Below, in pieces: positions 5,516-11,883 of a stretch of DNA of 13,439 nt. The stretch covers positions 1 to 13,439 of the forward strand of contig JBKQWK010000245.1 of assembly GCA_052139595.1 (NCBI GenBank), given 5' to 3'. Numbering within the stretch: the first letter of the stretch is position 1; every line of letters starts with the position of its first letter. Position numbers and translations under genes: made by a program. The DNA comes from JBKQWK01 sp052139595 (GTDB taxonomy: Bacteria > Actinomycetota > Thermoleophilia > UBA2241). The notes below the pieces were generated by a model. That model was not told the DNA's origin and made no database searches. It saw only the letters and a list, made by a program, of their open reading frames with translations.

Positions 5516-6341
5516 ACCAGCCGATGCGCTGACCGTCGTCGCGGGCGAGCTTTTCGCGGCAGATCTGGGTAATCGTCTGCCGCATGGTTCTGGCCACGAG
5601 CCAGCCGACCGTTGTCGCCGGTCCGGCATAGCGCTGTTCTTCTCCGCGCCCCGTACAGGCAACGACGACACTATCTGTCGACGTGCCGCTGGCCGGCAGA
5701 CCGTTTGCCGTACGCACATTCCACTCACCAAGCATGAGCGTTTTCGCTTCGCTGGCGGTGATGACTGCATTGACCAGTGCCGCCGGCGTCAAGGCCGCGT
5801 CGATCAGCAGGATCGCGTTAATCGTACCCGGCGATGCCGGCGGCAACGTGCCGGCCGCCGCAAGATCGGGGTGCGAAACAGCACCAGCCTGTCCGGCCGC
5901 TGACGCAGGCAACCCGGTCGGCGTCTGGGCCGCAAGATCGGGGTGCGAAACAGCACCAGCCTGTCCGGGTACAGGCAGCGGCGACAAAATGCCGGCGCAC
6001 GTGGTGTTGCTCAATCCAACTGAGACGACCGCGACGACGGTTAGCCCCGCGTCAGTTGCGGTGGCTTGACAGGCGTATTCTGTATGGGCGGCAGTCATCA
6101 GACCAACGAATGGCTCGTCGACACGACAACTCAGCGCGAAGGCAGCAAGATCGTCCTCAGGACGCGGGCAGTCGTAGTCAGCCCGCACGTGCATGTTGAC
6201 GATGTGGCGCACGCGGCCCAGACCACCGCCAACAACCGCTGAACTCAACACCAGCAGAGGCTTGGCGCTCGAAACGCACACCGCTCGCTCATCGATGGCA
6301 AGTTCAATGCCGGGGATCATCGTCTCGACGGAGTCTGCCAT
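5514..6341 (-). CDS. cbiZ: Adenosylcobinamide amidohydrolase (CbiZ)
   Basis: CbiZ cleaves the aminopropanol arm of adenosylcobinamide to give adenosylcobyric acid, letting cells salvage incomplete corrinoids and rebuild cobamides. Family marks in this 275-residue protein are LLVLSSAVVGGGL (29-41), HIVNMHVRADYDCP (46-59), GLMTAA (80-85), VVSVGLSN (105-112), PGTINAILLIDAALTPAALVNAVITASEAKTLML (171-204), SGTSTDSVVVAC (218-229) and YAGPATTVGW (238-247). ATG 6341 was chosen because GAGG lies 6 bases upstream and similarity starts there, although the frame stays open to 6506. Residues about 120-170 form a longer linker than I expect for this family and hold two copies of GQAGAVSHPDLAA (126-138 and 150-162). 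No other cobamide genes adjoin it, so it appears to act as a stand-alone salvage gene. No cobalamin riboswitch is visible upstream. Confidence 0.92.
   Translation of the reverse strand: MADSVETMIPGIELAIDERAVCVSSAKPLLVLSSAVVGGGLGRVRHIVNMHVRADYDCPRPEDDLAAFALSCRVDEPFVGLMTAAHTEYACQATATDAGLTVVAVVSVGLSNTTCAGILSPLPVPGQAGAVSHPDLAAQTPTGLPASAAGQAGAVSHPDLAAAGTLPPASPGTINAILLIDAALTPAALVNAVITASEAKTLMLGEWNVRTANGLPASGTSTDSVVVACTGRGEEQRYAGPATTVGWLVARTMRQTITQICREKLARDDGQRIGW
5857..5968. repeat. In-frame direct repeat inside cbiZ (2 x 40 bp, 72-bp period)
   Basis: Bases 5857-5896 and 5929-5968 are identical over 40 bp with a 72-bp (24-codon) period, so the reading frame is kept. Each copy contains a small hairpin (GGTGC, GAAACA, GCACC). 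On the coding strand it encodes GQAGAVSHPDLAA. It could be a tandem duplication in a tolerant loop, or a dispersed repeat inserted twice. Confidence 0.95.
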
Positions 6342-6500
6342 CAGTCGCCTCGCTCGATCGTTGTGCGGATGCACAGGCAATGCTACCTCAGCCACTCTAT
6401 GCCAAGCGGCAAGGCCCTCAACGATGCGCGCACCGTCGTGAGCTGGCGATAGCCCGCGCCAATTCGATTCGCGCGCCTTGGCCACCGGATGGCGATGCCG

Positions 6501-6531
6501 TTGCACGTCCCCAGTAAGGACTGGGTATAAA
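6501..6531 (+). promoter_or_regulatory. Promoter candidate for the methylenetetrahydrofolate reductase family gene
   Basis: TTGCAC (6501-6506) is followed after 18 bases by GTATAA (6525-6530), or after 19 bases by TATAAA (6526-6531). The predicted start of transcription near 6537 leaves a leader of about 35 bases that contains the AGAGAGG ribosome site of the gene at 6573. Confidence 0.5.
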
Positions 6532-6572
6532 GGGGACTAAAACGATCTTCGTTTGGCGGAAGAGAGGCCCCT

Positions 6573-7424
6573 ATGTCGACCAGTAACGGCGCCACGACGG
6601 CGCAGTTGAGCAGTTTGGCGCAGCTGCCGCAAGCACCCCATTTCGAGGTCATTCCGGTAAGCGGCATCGAGGACAAGGTCGCCACGTTGCCTGCTGGCTC
6701 GACCGTGACCGTGACCGCGTCGCCACGACACGGCATCGAGCGAACATTGGCAGTCAGCGAGAATCTGGCCAAACGCGGGTTCCAGGTGGTACCACATCTG
6801 GCTGCGCGTATGATCACTGGCCGCGACGAACTGGAGCACATCGTAGCGCGCCTCGATGCAGCCGGCATCAATGAAGTGTTCGTGGTCGGCGGCGACGCAT
6901 CCCCGCCGACTGGTGATTTTCGTGACGCCGGTGACCTCCTGGACGCTCTCGGTTCTCTGCCTCACTCTTTCGTGCGCATTGGTATCGGTGGCTACCCCGA
7001 GGGCCATCCCCTCATCAGCCAAGAAGACTTGCTGGCGGCTCTGCAGCGCAAGCAACCCAGTGCCACCTACATCGCCACTCAGCTGTGTTTCGACGCGGGG
7101 AGTCTGGTGGAGTGGATTCGCTCCATACGCAAGCTGGGCATCGACTTACCCGTGATCGTTGGTCTGCCCGGGGTCGTTGAGCGACGCAAGCTTGCCGAAA
7201 TCTCCCTCAGGACCGGCGTCGGCACATCGCTGCGCTACCTGACCAGGCACGGCCGGCAGATCGCCACGCTAGCCCGTTCTCGTCGCTATGACCCGACGCC
7301 GCTAGCCGCGACCATCGCCACCCACAGCGAGGATACCGACCTGCGCATCGAGGGCGTTCATCTGTTCACGTTCAACCAGATCGAGGCGACTCAAGCCTGG
7401 CTTCTGAGGGTGGCGTCGGCCTGA
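6573..7424 (+). CDS. Methylenetetrahydrofolate reductase family protein
   Basis: This 283-residue TIM-barrel protein would reduce 5,10-methylene- to 5-methyl-tetrahydrofolate, feeding methyl groups to methionine or to a corrinoid pathway. Aligning by eye with E. coli MetF, the catalytic Glu corresponds to E25 in FEVIP, the folate/flavin Asp to D108 in VVGGDASPP, the Y-P-E-x-H-P motif to 141-146 (YPEGHP), and the substrate Gln to Q170 in TQLCFD. VTVTASPRHGIERTL (44-59) and VVPHLAAR (72-79) are also typical. The sequence is divergent from MetF and reads more like the small non-classical reductases described in mycobacteria (Rv2172c type), for which flavin dependence has been questioned. A ribosome site (AGAGAGG) and promoter precede the ATG. 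No methionine synthase gene adjoins it. Confidence 0.87.
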   Translation: MSTSNGATTAQLSSLAQLPQAPHFEVIPVSGIEDKVATLPAGSTVTVTASPRHGIERTLAVSENLAKRGFQVVPHLAARMITGRDELEHIVARLDAAGINEVFVVGGDASPPTGDFRDAGDLLDALGSLPHSFVRIGIGGYPEGHPLISQEDLLAALQRKQPSATYIATQLCFDAGSLVEWIRSIRKLGIDLPVIVGLPGVVERRKLAEISLRTGVGTSLRYLTRHGRQIATLARSRRYDPTPLAATIATHSEDTDLRIEGVHLFTFNQIEATQAWLLRVASA

Positions 7425-7585
7425 TCAAGCGTTTCCATCGGTCAGAGCCAACGAGCCCAGGTGAAGGCCAGCGCAGTGCGAACTTTATCGCGTCTGCGCA
7501 CTCGTGTTCGCCGCGCAGGGAAGGTATTGTCTTGCTGACAGGCAACGCCGAGCCGACGGTGTTGCACGAGACAAAGGAAGGCGAC

Positions 7586-8095
7586 ATGGACGTTCTCGAA
7601 ACCATATCGGTGCGCTACAGCGTGCGCGGCTACAAGACGGATCCTGTCGATGACGAGACGCTGGAGCGAGTTCTCTCTGCGGCGAGACTGGCGCCGACAG
7701 CCGCCAACCGGCAGGCCTTTCGCCTGATCGTCATCCACACGACCGGTCGGGAAGAAGAACTGGCGCACATTTACCCGCGCCCGTGGTTCACACAGGCACC
7801 GCTCGTAATTGCTCTGGTTGCCGTGCCCGGTGAGGCATGGCGGCGTTCGGACGGCAAACTGTACGATGAAGTCGATGCTACCATCGCCATGGACCACTTG
7901 ATCCTCGCGGCCACGAGCCTGGGCCTGGGTACGTGCTGGATAGCGGCCTTCGACCCCAGTGCTGCCCGCGCACTCCTTGGCCTGCCGGATGACGTGCAGC
8001 CGCTCGCTTTCACGCCCCTCGGGTACCCCGACAAGGCCGCCAGCGGCACAACTCGACGGCCGCTGAACGAACTCGTCAGGTATGAACACTGGTGA
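7586..8095 (+). CDS. Small nitroreductase-family FMN oxidoreductase
   Basis: The 169-residue protein has the nitroreductase fold, a homodimeric FMN enzyme using NAD(P)H. FMN-binding marks are RYSVRGY (10-16), LAPTAANRQAFR (35-46), the central helix MDHLILAATSLGLGTCWIAAF (102-122) and LGYPD with the trailing Arg pair TTRRP (145-159). The substrate is not predictable; members reduce nitro compounds, quinones, flavins or enones. ATG 7586 has AAAGGAAGG just upstream and starts at the family N-terminus, so the longer frame from 7532 is not used. The 161 bases before it hold no clear promoter; TATTGT near 7525 is a weak -10 candidate. A GGCGAG/CTCGCC hairpin (8105-8119) follows the stop but lacks a T-run. 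Confidence 0.9.
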   Translation: MDVLETISVRYSVRGYKTDPVDDETLERVLSAARLAPTAANRQAFRLIVIHTTGREEELAHIYPRPWFTQAPLVIALVAVPGEAWRRSDGKLYDEVDATIAMDHLILAATSLGLGTCWIAAFDPSAARALLGLPDDVQPLAFTPLGYPDKAASGTTRRPLNELVRYEHW

Positions 8096-8146
8096 TTGGC
8101 GCAGGGCGAGGATCTCGCCTCTATCACCAACTTACATAGCACGATA

Positions 8147-8189
8147 TTTATATGAAGATGCGTTGACGCTTGCGCCCGAACGTTATACC
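8147..8189 (+). promoter_or_regulatory. Promoter candidate for the ArsR-Fes operon
   Basis: TTGACG (8163-8168) and TATACC (8184-8189) are 15 bases apart, slightly short, as often seen in promoters under metal-responsive control. An unusually AT-rich stretch (8147-8157) sits just upstream of the -35, where an UP element or operator would be expected. The predicted leader is about 50 bases. Confidence 0.45.
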
Positions 8190-8245
8190 GTGGATGTTGT
8201 TCACTTGAGCGCCTACGCTGTTTCAGGCAGACACAAGGAGGTCGC

Positions 8246-8587
8246 ATGACCCCAGATACACCACAGAACACTGCCTCGGTGCTTGACTTTGTCGGCTCCT
8301 TCAAGGCCTTTTGCAATACCACACGCGCCAGAATCATCGACCAGCTCCTCGACGGTGAGAAGTGCGTGTGCGAACTGACCGCACAACTCAACATCAGCCA
8401 GCCGCTGATCTCGCATCATCTGGCAACGCTGCGCGCCAGTGGCTTTGTGCTGCTCCGCAACGAAGGCTCGCGCACCTACTATGCGATTGATTGGGATACG
8501 CTGGAACGCGAGTTTGCCGACTTTGCCGCCCTCATGCAGGAGCGCCGCCAAAGGCCCGTGTCTTCTCCCTCCATCGCCTGCGCGTAA
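8246..8587 (+). CDS. ArsR/SmtB family transcriptional regulator with CVC metalloid-type motif
   Basis: This 113-residue winged-helix repressor has the ArsR pattern: SFKAFCNTTRARIIDQLLDGEKCVCELTAQLNISQPLISHHLATLRASGFVLLRNEGSRTYY split across helices 1 to 5 and the wing. C40 and C42 in KCVCEL correspond to the cysteine pair that binds As(III) or Sb(III) in classical ArsR, so release by a thiol-binding metalloid or a metal is likely; C23 and C112 are further candidate ligands. The DNA-reading helix is SQPLISHHLATLR (51-63). A strong AAGGAGG lies just upstream of the ATG. The Fe-S protein gene follows after 45 bases on the same strand and is the likely target. No arsenate reductase or arsenite pump gene is nearby. 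Confidence 0.93.
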   Translation: MTPDTPQNTASVLDFVGSFKAFCNTTRARIIDQLLDGEKCVCELTAQLNISQPLISHHLATLRASGFVLLRNEGSRTYYAIDWDTLEREFADFAALMQERRQRPVSSPSIACA

Positions 8588-8632
8588 GCTGCACCGAACG
8601 CGGTCGGTAGCGAGGCCACAACCGACACCGCG

Positions 8633-9418
8633 ATGAAGCTTGTGACGACATTTCCCGAGGTCGGCCAGTACCAGCTGGCGACGGCCGAACTCGATCGACT
8701 CTCTCTCCCGTACGAGACGATCGACCCCGGACCAGCCTATCGCTCGGTTGCCGTGCCGGCCCTCGTCGTCACGGAAGAGACGCGGGCGCAGCTGCTGGCT
8801 GCGTCGGCTGATCTCACCACATCGGGCTGGGTTGACTACAAAGAACCGAAGCTGCCTGTGCCGTCCATGATGGAGCCAGCGTTCGCTGAGGACATAGTCG
8901 GTCGGGTGGCTGTCGTGGTGCTGGCTCGATGCGGAGCCGATCCCACGCTGCTCCGGTCGATCGCCCATGTGTCCGGCGATCTCGGCGAAATGCTGCCTTA
9001 CGTCAACGCCGAGCTGGTGCAGGCTTCGTTCGTTCCCGCCCTGCCGGTCCTCACGCTCATGGACGACCGTCGCCTCATTTCGGTGTTTCGCGATCGCTTT
9101 GCGGTAGCGAAAGCCGACGATATCGTCGACGCCTGGGCAAGCTTCGCCAAGCTGCGCAGTCTGCTCAATGACACTTGGTCACGCCGCGACGGGATAACGC
9201 CGTCCTTCGACCGACGTCGCAAACCGCCGGTACTCGAAGTGTACAAGCGTCTGCCGGGGACCAACTGCAAGGCCTGCGACGAGCCAACCTGCATGGCCTT
9301 CGCGAGCAGCTTGTGGCACGGCGAAGCGGACCCGTCCCGATGCCAGCCCGTCTTCAGGGGTGATCGCCAGGATCTGATGGAGCCACTGCTGCAGATTTGC
9401 GCCGGGCTCGGCATCTGA
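8633..9418 (+). CDS. Fe-S protein with C-terminal Fes (Cys4) domain and uncharacterised N-terminal region
   Basis: The 261-residue protein ends with a 4Fe-4S motif of the Fes type (as in the corrinoid iron-sulfur protein/CODH gamma subunit): C212-x2-C215-x4-C220-x16-C237 within YKRLPGTNCKACDEPTC and MAFASSLWHG. The first 60 residues (LVTTFPEVGQYQLATAELDRL, then VAVPALVV) look like a small alpha/beta domain somewhat like DUF3343. The middle (about 85-190) includes LARCGADPTLLRSIAHVSGDLGEMLPYVNAEL, with an extra Cys100, and reads as a separate conserved domain I cannot name. No membrane segments or signal peptide are seen. The ATG has no good ribosome site and probably relies on the upstream arsR-like gene. 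A redox, electron-transfer or metal/corrinoid-linked role is plausible but unproven. Confidence 0.8.
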   Translation: MKLVTTFPEVGQYQLATAELDRLSLPYETIDPGPAYRSVAVPALVVTEETRAQLLAASADLTTSGWVDYKEPKLPVPSMMEPAFAEDIVGRVAVVVLARCGADPTLLRSIAHVSGDLGEMLPYVNAELVQASFVPALPVLTLMDDRRLISVFRDRFAVAKADDIVDAWASFAKLRSLLNDTWSRRDGITPSFDRRRKPPVLEVYKRLPGTNCKACDEPTCMAFASSLWHGEADPSRCQPVFRGDRQDLMEPLLQICAGLGI

Positions 9419-9438
9419 GGTTTGCCCGCGTCCGTTGC

Positions 9439-9461
9439 GACTGCGTTGCCCGCAGTCTTCG
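9439..9461. terminator. Hairpin between convergent genes, probable terminator
   Basis: GACTGCG (9439-9445) and CGCAGTC (9451-9457) form a perfect 7-bp stem with a 5-base loop in the 74-base gap between the Fe-S gene and DUF1634. The T-run is poor (TTCGGTCTTC), so termination strength is uncertain. Confidence 0.45.
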
Positions 9462-9492
9462 GTCTTCGCTGCGGCCGTCTGCCGCCGCTCAG

Positions 9493-9948
9493 TCAAACTC
9501 CGTGGCCGACGAGACCGATCATCAGGAGCGTCAACACCACCAGCGTGATCACTACGTAGAGCCAGTCGCGTTCGAGGGCAAAGGACACCGCCGACAAGAC
9601 GACGCGAGCGACCGGTGTCAAAATCAAGAGCACCAGTCCCAGTTGCATCACGGCCTGGCTCTGCAGGTGCAGGGCCCCGTGGAGCACGCCGACCACCGAG
9701 TTCAAGCCCTTCGGTGCGCCGGCAAACGAGCCGAAGTGTGACTTCTCCAAGCCGGTCGTGGCGACGTAGCCAACCGCGCCGACAAAGACGACCGCAGCAG
9801 CGATCAGAACACCGACACGCAGCAGGTGACCGATCGCTGCCTGGACCTGCTTGTCGCCGATGCGTCCATGCTCAGCCGGCCTGTCTTGACCGGCGCTGCC
9901 GGGCAATTCGTTCTGTTCGCCTGATCTCTCGTCGCCGTGGATCATCAT
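9493..9948 (-). CDS. DUF1634 membrane protein, partner of the TauE/SafE transporter
   Basis: This 151-residue protein has a hydrophilic N-terminal 40 residues and three membrane segments: VGVLIAAAVVFVGAVGYVA, AVMQLGLVLLILTPVARVVLSAV and WLYVVITLVVLTLLMIGLV. The LLILTPVARV stretch is characteristic of DUF1634. Members are usually encoded next to a TauE/SafE permease, as here, which suggests an accessory subunit of that exporter; the activity is uncharacterised. Its ATG starts one base after the TGA of the permease gene and has no strong ribosome site, so translation is probably coupled. A second ATG follows directly, and either could be used. Confidence 0.86.
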   Translation of the reverse strand: MMIHGDERSGEQNELPGSAGQDRPAEHGRIGDKQVQAAIGHLLRVGVLIAAAVVFVGAVGYVATTGLEKSHFGSFAGAPKGLNSVVGVLHGALHLQSQAVMQLGLVLLILTPVARVVLSAVSFALERDWLYVVITLVVLTLLMIGLVGHGV

Positions 9949-9949
9949 G

Positions 9950-10783
9950 TCAGAGGTGCAGTCCGGTCACGATCATCTCGATCCCCAGACCGAGGATGGC
10001 AATGCTGAACACCAGCCGCAGGATGTGGCTTTTCGCCGCCACGAGCAGCCGCGCACCAATCAGCGAACCGACCAGCACCCCCAGCATGACCGGCATGGCC
10101 AGGGCTGGATCAATGAAGCCGCGGCGCAGGTAGATTCCGGCACTGGCCGCGGCGGTGACGCCAATCATGAAGTTGCTGGTCGTTGTCGAGACCTTGAACG
10201 GCAGACGCATCGCCTGGTCCAGGGCGAGAACCTTGACGGCGCCAGAGCCAATGCCGAGCAGCCCCGACAGCGTACCGGCGATGCCCATGATCGCAAAGCC
10301 GAGGGGCACCCGCCGCGGCGCGTAGGCGACGATCCCGTCACTGGTCGGGTAGGTACCCTTGAGACGCAAGTCACGTACCAGCCGGCCGCCATCTTCGTGC
10401 TCGGCCGGCGCCGGTTCTTTGGCCGTAACGGAGAGGTACACCGACACCAGCAGAACGCAGCCAAAGATCGTCTCGATGATTGAGGGCTGCAGGTGCGTCG
10501 CCAACGCAGCACCAAACAGTGCACCCATTGTCGTTGCGATTTCGAGCAGCATGCCAATGCGCAGGTTGGTAAAACCCTCACGTACGTAAGCGGCGGCGGC
10601 ACCCGACGACGTGGCGATGACTGACACGAGCGAGGCGCCGATCGCGTAGCGAATGTCGACGCCCAAAGCAACCGTCAGCAGCGGCACAATGACCACGCCG
10701 CCGCCGAGGCCAGTGAGCGAACCAAGCAGACCGGCGACGATTGAGCCGGTGAAGACGACCGACGTGAATACACTGACGTTCAC
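9950..10783 (-). CDS. TauE/SafE family sulfite/organosulfur anion exporter
   Basis: The 277-residue integral membrane protein shows the internal two-fold repeat of the TauE/SafE family: GLLGSLTGLGGGVVIVPLL near the N-terminus and SGLLGIGSGAVKVLAL in the second half, with about eight hydrophobic segments. A hydrophilic cytoplasmic stretch (AKEPAPAEHEDGGRLVRD) separates the halves. Characterised members export sulfite, sulfoacetate or similar anions made during organosulfur breakdown. The GTG start at 10783 lies 6 bases after the LysR stop, with GAGG overlapping that stop region. The gene is therefore the middle member of a LysR-TauE-DUF1634 operon. The substrate is inferred from family and neighbours. 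Confidence 0.9.
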   Translation of the reverse strand: MNVSVFTSVVFTGSIVAGLLGSLTGLGGGVVIVPLLTVALGVDIRYAIGASLVSVIATSSGAAAAYVREGFTNLRIGMLLEIATTMGALFGAALATHLQPSIIETIFGCVLLVSVYLSVTAKEPAPAEHEDGGRLVRDLRLKGTYPTSDGIVAYAPRRVPLGFAIMGIAGTLSGLLGIGSGAVKVLALDQAMRLPFKVSTTTSNFMIGVTAAASAGIYLRRGFIDPALAMPVMLGVLVGSLIGARLLVAAKSHILRLVFSIAILGLGIEMIVTGLHL

Positions 10784-10789
10784 CGTGCC

Positions 10790-11707
10790 TCAGCCTGCCC
10801 CGTCTGCGCCTGTGAGCTGCGCCGACGGCGACGCGCGCAGCCCGTCGAGAAACGTCGCCAGGAGTCGACTTGGGCGTTCGTTGGTGCGGGTCACCACGCG
10901 AAACCAGCGATCGATGATGAGATGACTATGCACCTCGGCCAGCGTGCCCATCTCGAGTTCGCCGGCAACAGCCGCCCGAGACAGACAGCTGACGCCCATT
11001 CCAGCCGCCACAGCACCCTTGACCGCCCCGGTTGGTCCCAGTTCACGCACAGACTCGAGGCGCAAACCGTGCGCAGCGAACGCCCTGTCGACCGTACTTC
11101 GCGTACCAGATCCCGGCTCTCGCACAACCCAGCGTTGGGCGGCCAGTTCCCCTGCCGTGACGTCTGTGCGCGCCGCGAGCGCCGCACCCGGAGCGGTCAC
11201 GAACACTAGCTCATCGCGCATCCACGTCTCGACCCACAGGTGCGGATCATTGACCTCACCTTCGACCACGCCGCCGTCGACCACGCCGCTGCGCACCGCG
11301 GCGGCGATCTCTTCGGTGTTGCCAACCCGCAAGCGCAGATCGACGGCGGAGTGAATATCGATGAAAGCTTTGATGAGAGCAGGCATGAGGTAGTTGCCAA
11401 TGGTCGTACTACAGCCGATGACAAGCTCGCCAGCAAGCGCGGCACCCTGATCGCGTCCCAGCTCCACAAGGTCGTCCAACGACGCCAGCACTGCCTCAAC
11501 GCGCGGCAACAGAGTGCGACCGCGGTCATTCAGAACCAGCCCACGTCCGATGCGCGCAAACAGCGGGCCACCGAAAACGCGCTCCAGCTGCTTGAGCGAC
11601 ATGCTGGCTGCTGACTGGGTGAGGTGCAGCCGTTGAGCACCGCGCGTCATGCTCCCCTGCTGGGCAACTGCCGCGAACACCTCAAGCTGACGCACGGAGA
11701 TCGTCAT
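10790..11707 (-). CDS. LysR family transcriptional regulator, CysL/YeiE-like
   Basis: The 305-residue protein has the LysR DNA-binding domain (ISVRQLEVFAAVAQQGSMTRGAQRLHLTQSAAS then MSLKQLERVFGGPLF, roughly residues 3-54) and a type 2 periplasmic-binding-like effector domain. GELVIGCSTTIGNYLMPALIKAF (about 90-113) is wording typical of the CysL-like group, which governs sulfur-assimilation and sulfite-response genes. In E. coli the relative YeiE is divergent from yeiH, the same arrangement as here. The ATG at 11707 was chosen because LysR proteins begin a few residues before RQLEVF; ATG codons at 11716 and 11713 and a TTG at 11719 are also in frame, and none has a ribosome site. The regulator probably controls both its own operon and the YeiH gene in response to sulfite or a similar ligand. 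Confidence 0.93.
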   Translation of the reverse strand: MTISVRQLEVFAAVAQQGSMTRGAQRLHLTQSAASMSLKQLERVFGGPLFARIGRGLVLNDRGRTLLPRVEAVLASLDDLVELGRDQGAALAGELVIGCSTTIGNYLMPALIKAFIDIHSAVDLRLRVGNTEEIAAAVRSGVVDGGVVEGEVNDPHLWVETWMRDELVFVTAPGAALAARTDVTAGELAAQRWVVREPGSGTRSTVDRAFAAHGLRLESVRELGPTGAVKGAVAAGMGVSCLSRAAVAGELEMGTLAEVHSHLIIDRWFRVVTRTNERPSRLLATFLDGLRASPSAQLTGADGAG

Positions 11708-11714
11708 TAGCATC

Positions 11715-11726
11715 ATCAATATTGAT
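11715..11726. promoter_or_regulatory. Palindromic LysR-type operator candidate
   Basis: ATCAATATTGAT is a perfect 12-bp palindrome overlapping the possible start codons of the LysR gene and lying in the divergent region with the YeiH-type gene. LysR proteins usually bind AT-rich dyads in such a position and repress themselves. A TGATTACAA element overlaps it (11723-11731) and recurs at 11792-11800. Confidence 0.5.
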
Positions 11727-11749
11727 TACAACAGACAAATATAATGAGT

Positions 11750-11778
11750 TTGACTGATACCACGGCGCCAAGCATACT
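11750..11778 (+). promoter_or_regulatory. Promoter candidate for the YeiH-type gene
   Basis: TTGACT (11750-11755) and CATACT (11773-11778) are exactly 17 bases apart. The start of transcription would be near 11785, leaving a leader of about 100 bases. A TATAAT at 11740-11745 lacks a partner at the right distance and may be only part of the AT-rich operator region. Confidence 0.5.
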
Positions 11779-11815
11779 CCTGACTCGCTGATGATTACAA
11801 AAGGCAACACGCGGG

Positions 11816-11844
11816 CGGCGTTCAACGAGAGCGCCGTTTTGTTT
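11816..11844 (+). promoter_or_regulatory. Leader hairpin followed by T-rich tract, possible attenuator
   Basis: CGGCG (11816-11820) pairs with CGCCG (11832-11836) around an 11-base loop and is followed directly by TTTTGTTT. It lies in the predicted leader of the YeiH-type gene. The stem is short, so it is only a weak terminator or attenuator candidate. Confidence 0.3.
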
Positions 11845-11883
11845 GCGTTGCATTCAACAACGTAGCACCGAGGGAGTCTTGCC

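Noticed and set aside
4655..5770. Minus-strand open frame of 371 codons opposite sigA
   Set aside because: It is antisense to a fully conserved sigma factor, crosses a strong terminator and has no recognisable motif.
5857..5968. Repeat pair considered as a CRISPR array
   Set aside because: There are only two copies, in frame within a conserved gene, with no array structure or cas genes.
6380..6400. AGCCACT resembling a B12-box, considered as a cobalamin riboswitch near cbiZ
   Set aside because: It is on the plus strand, pointing away from cbiZ, and the rest of the riboswitch core is not present.
8213..8968. Minus-strand open frame of 251 codons over the ArsR and Fe-S genes
   Set aside because: It is antisense to clear ArsR and Fe-S coding sequence, with no domain pattern of its own.
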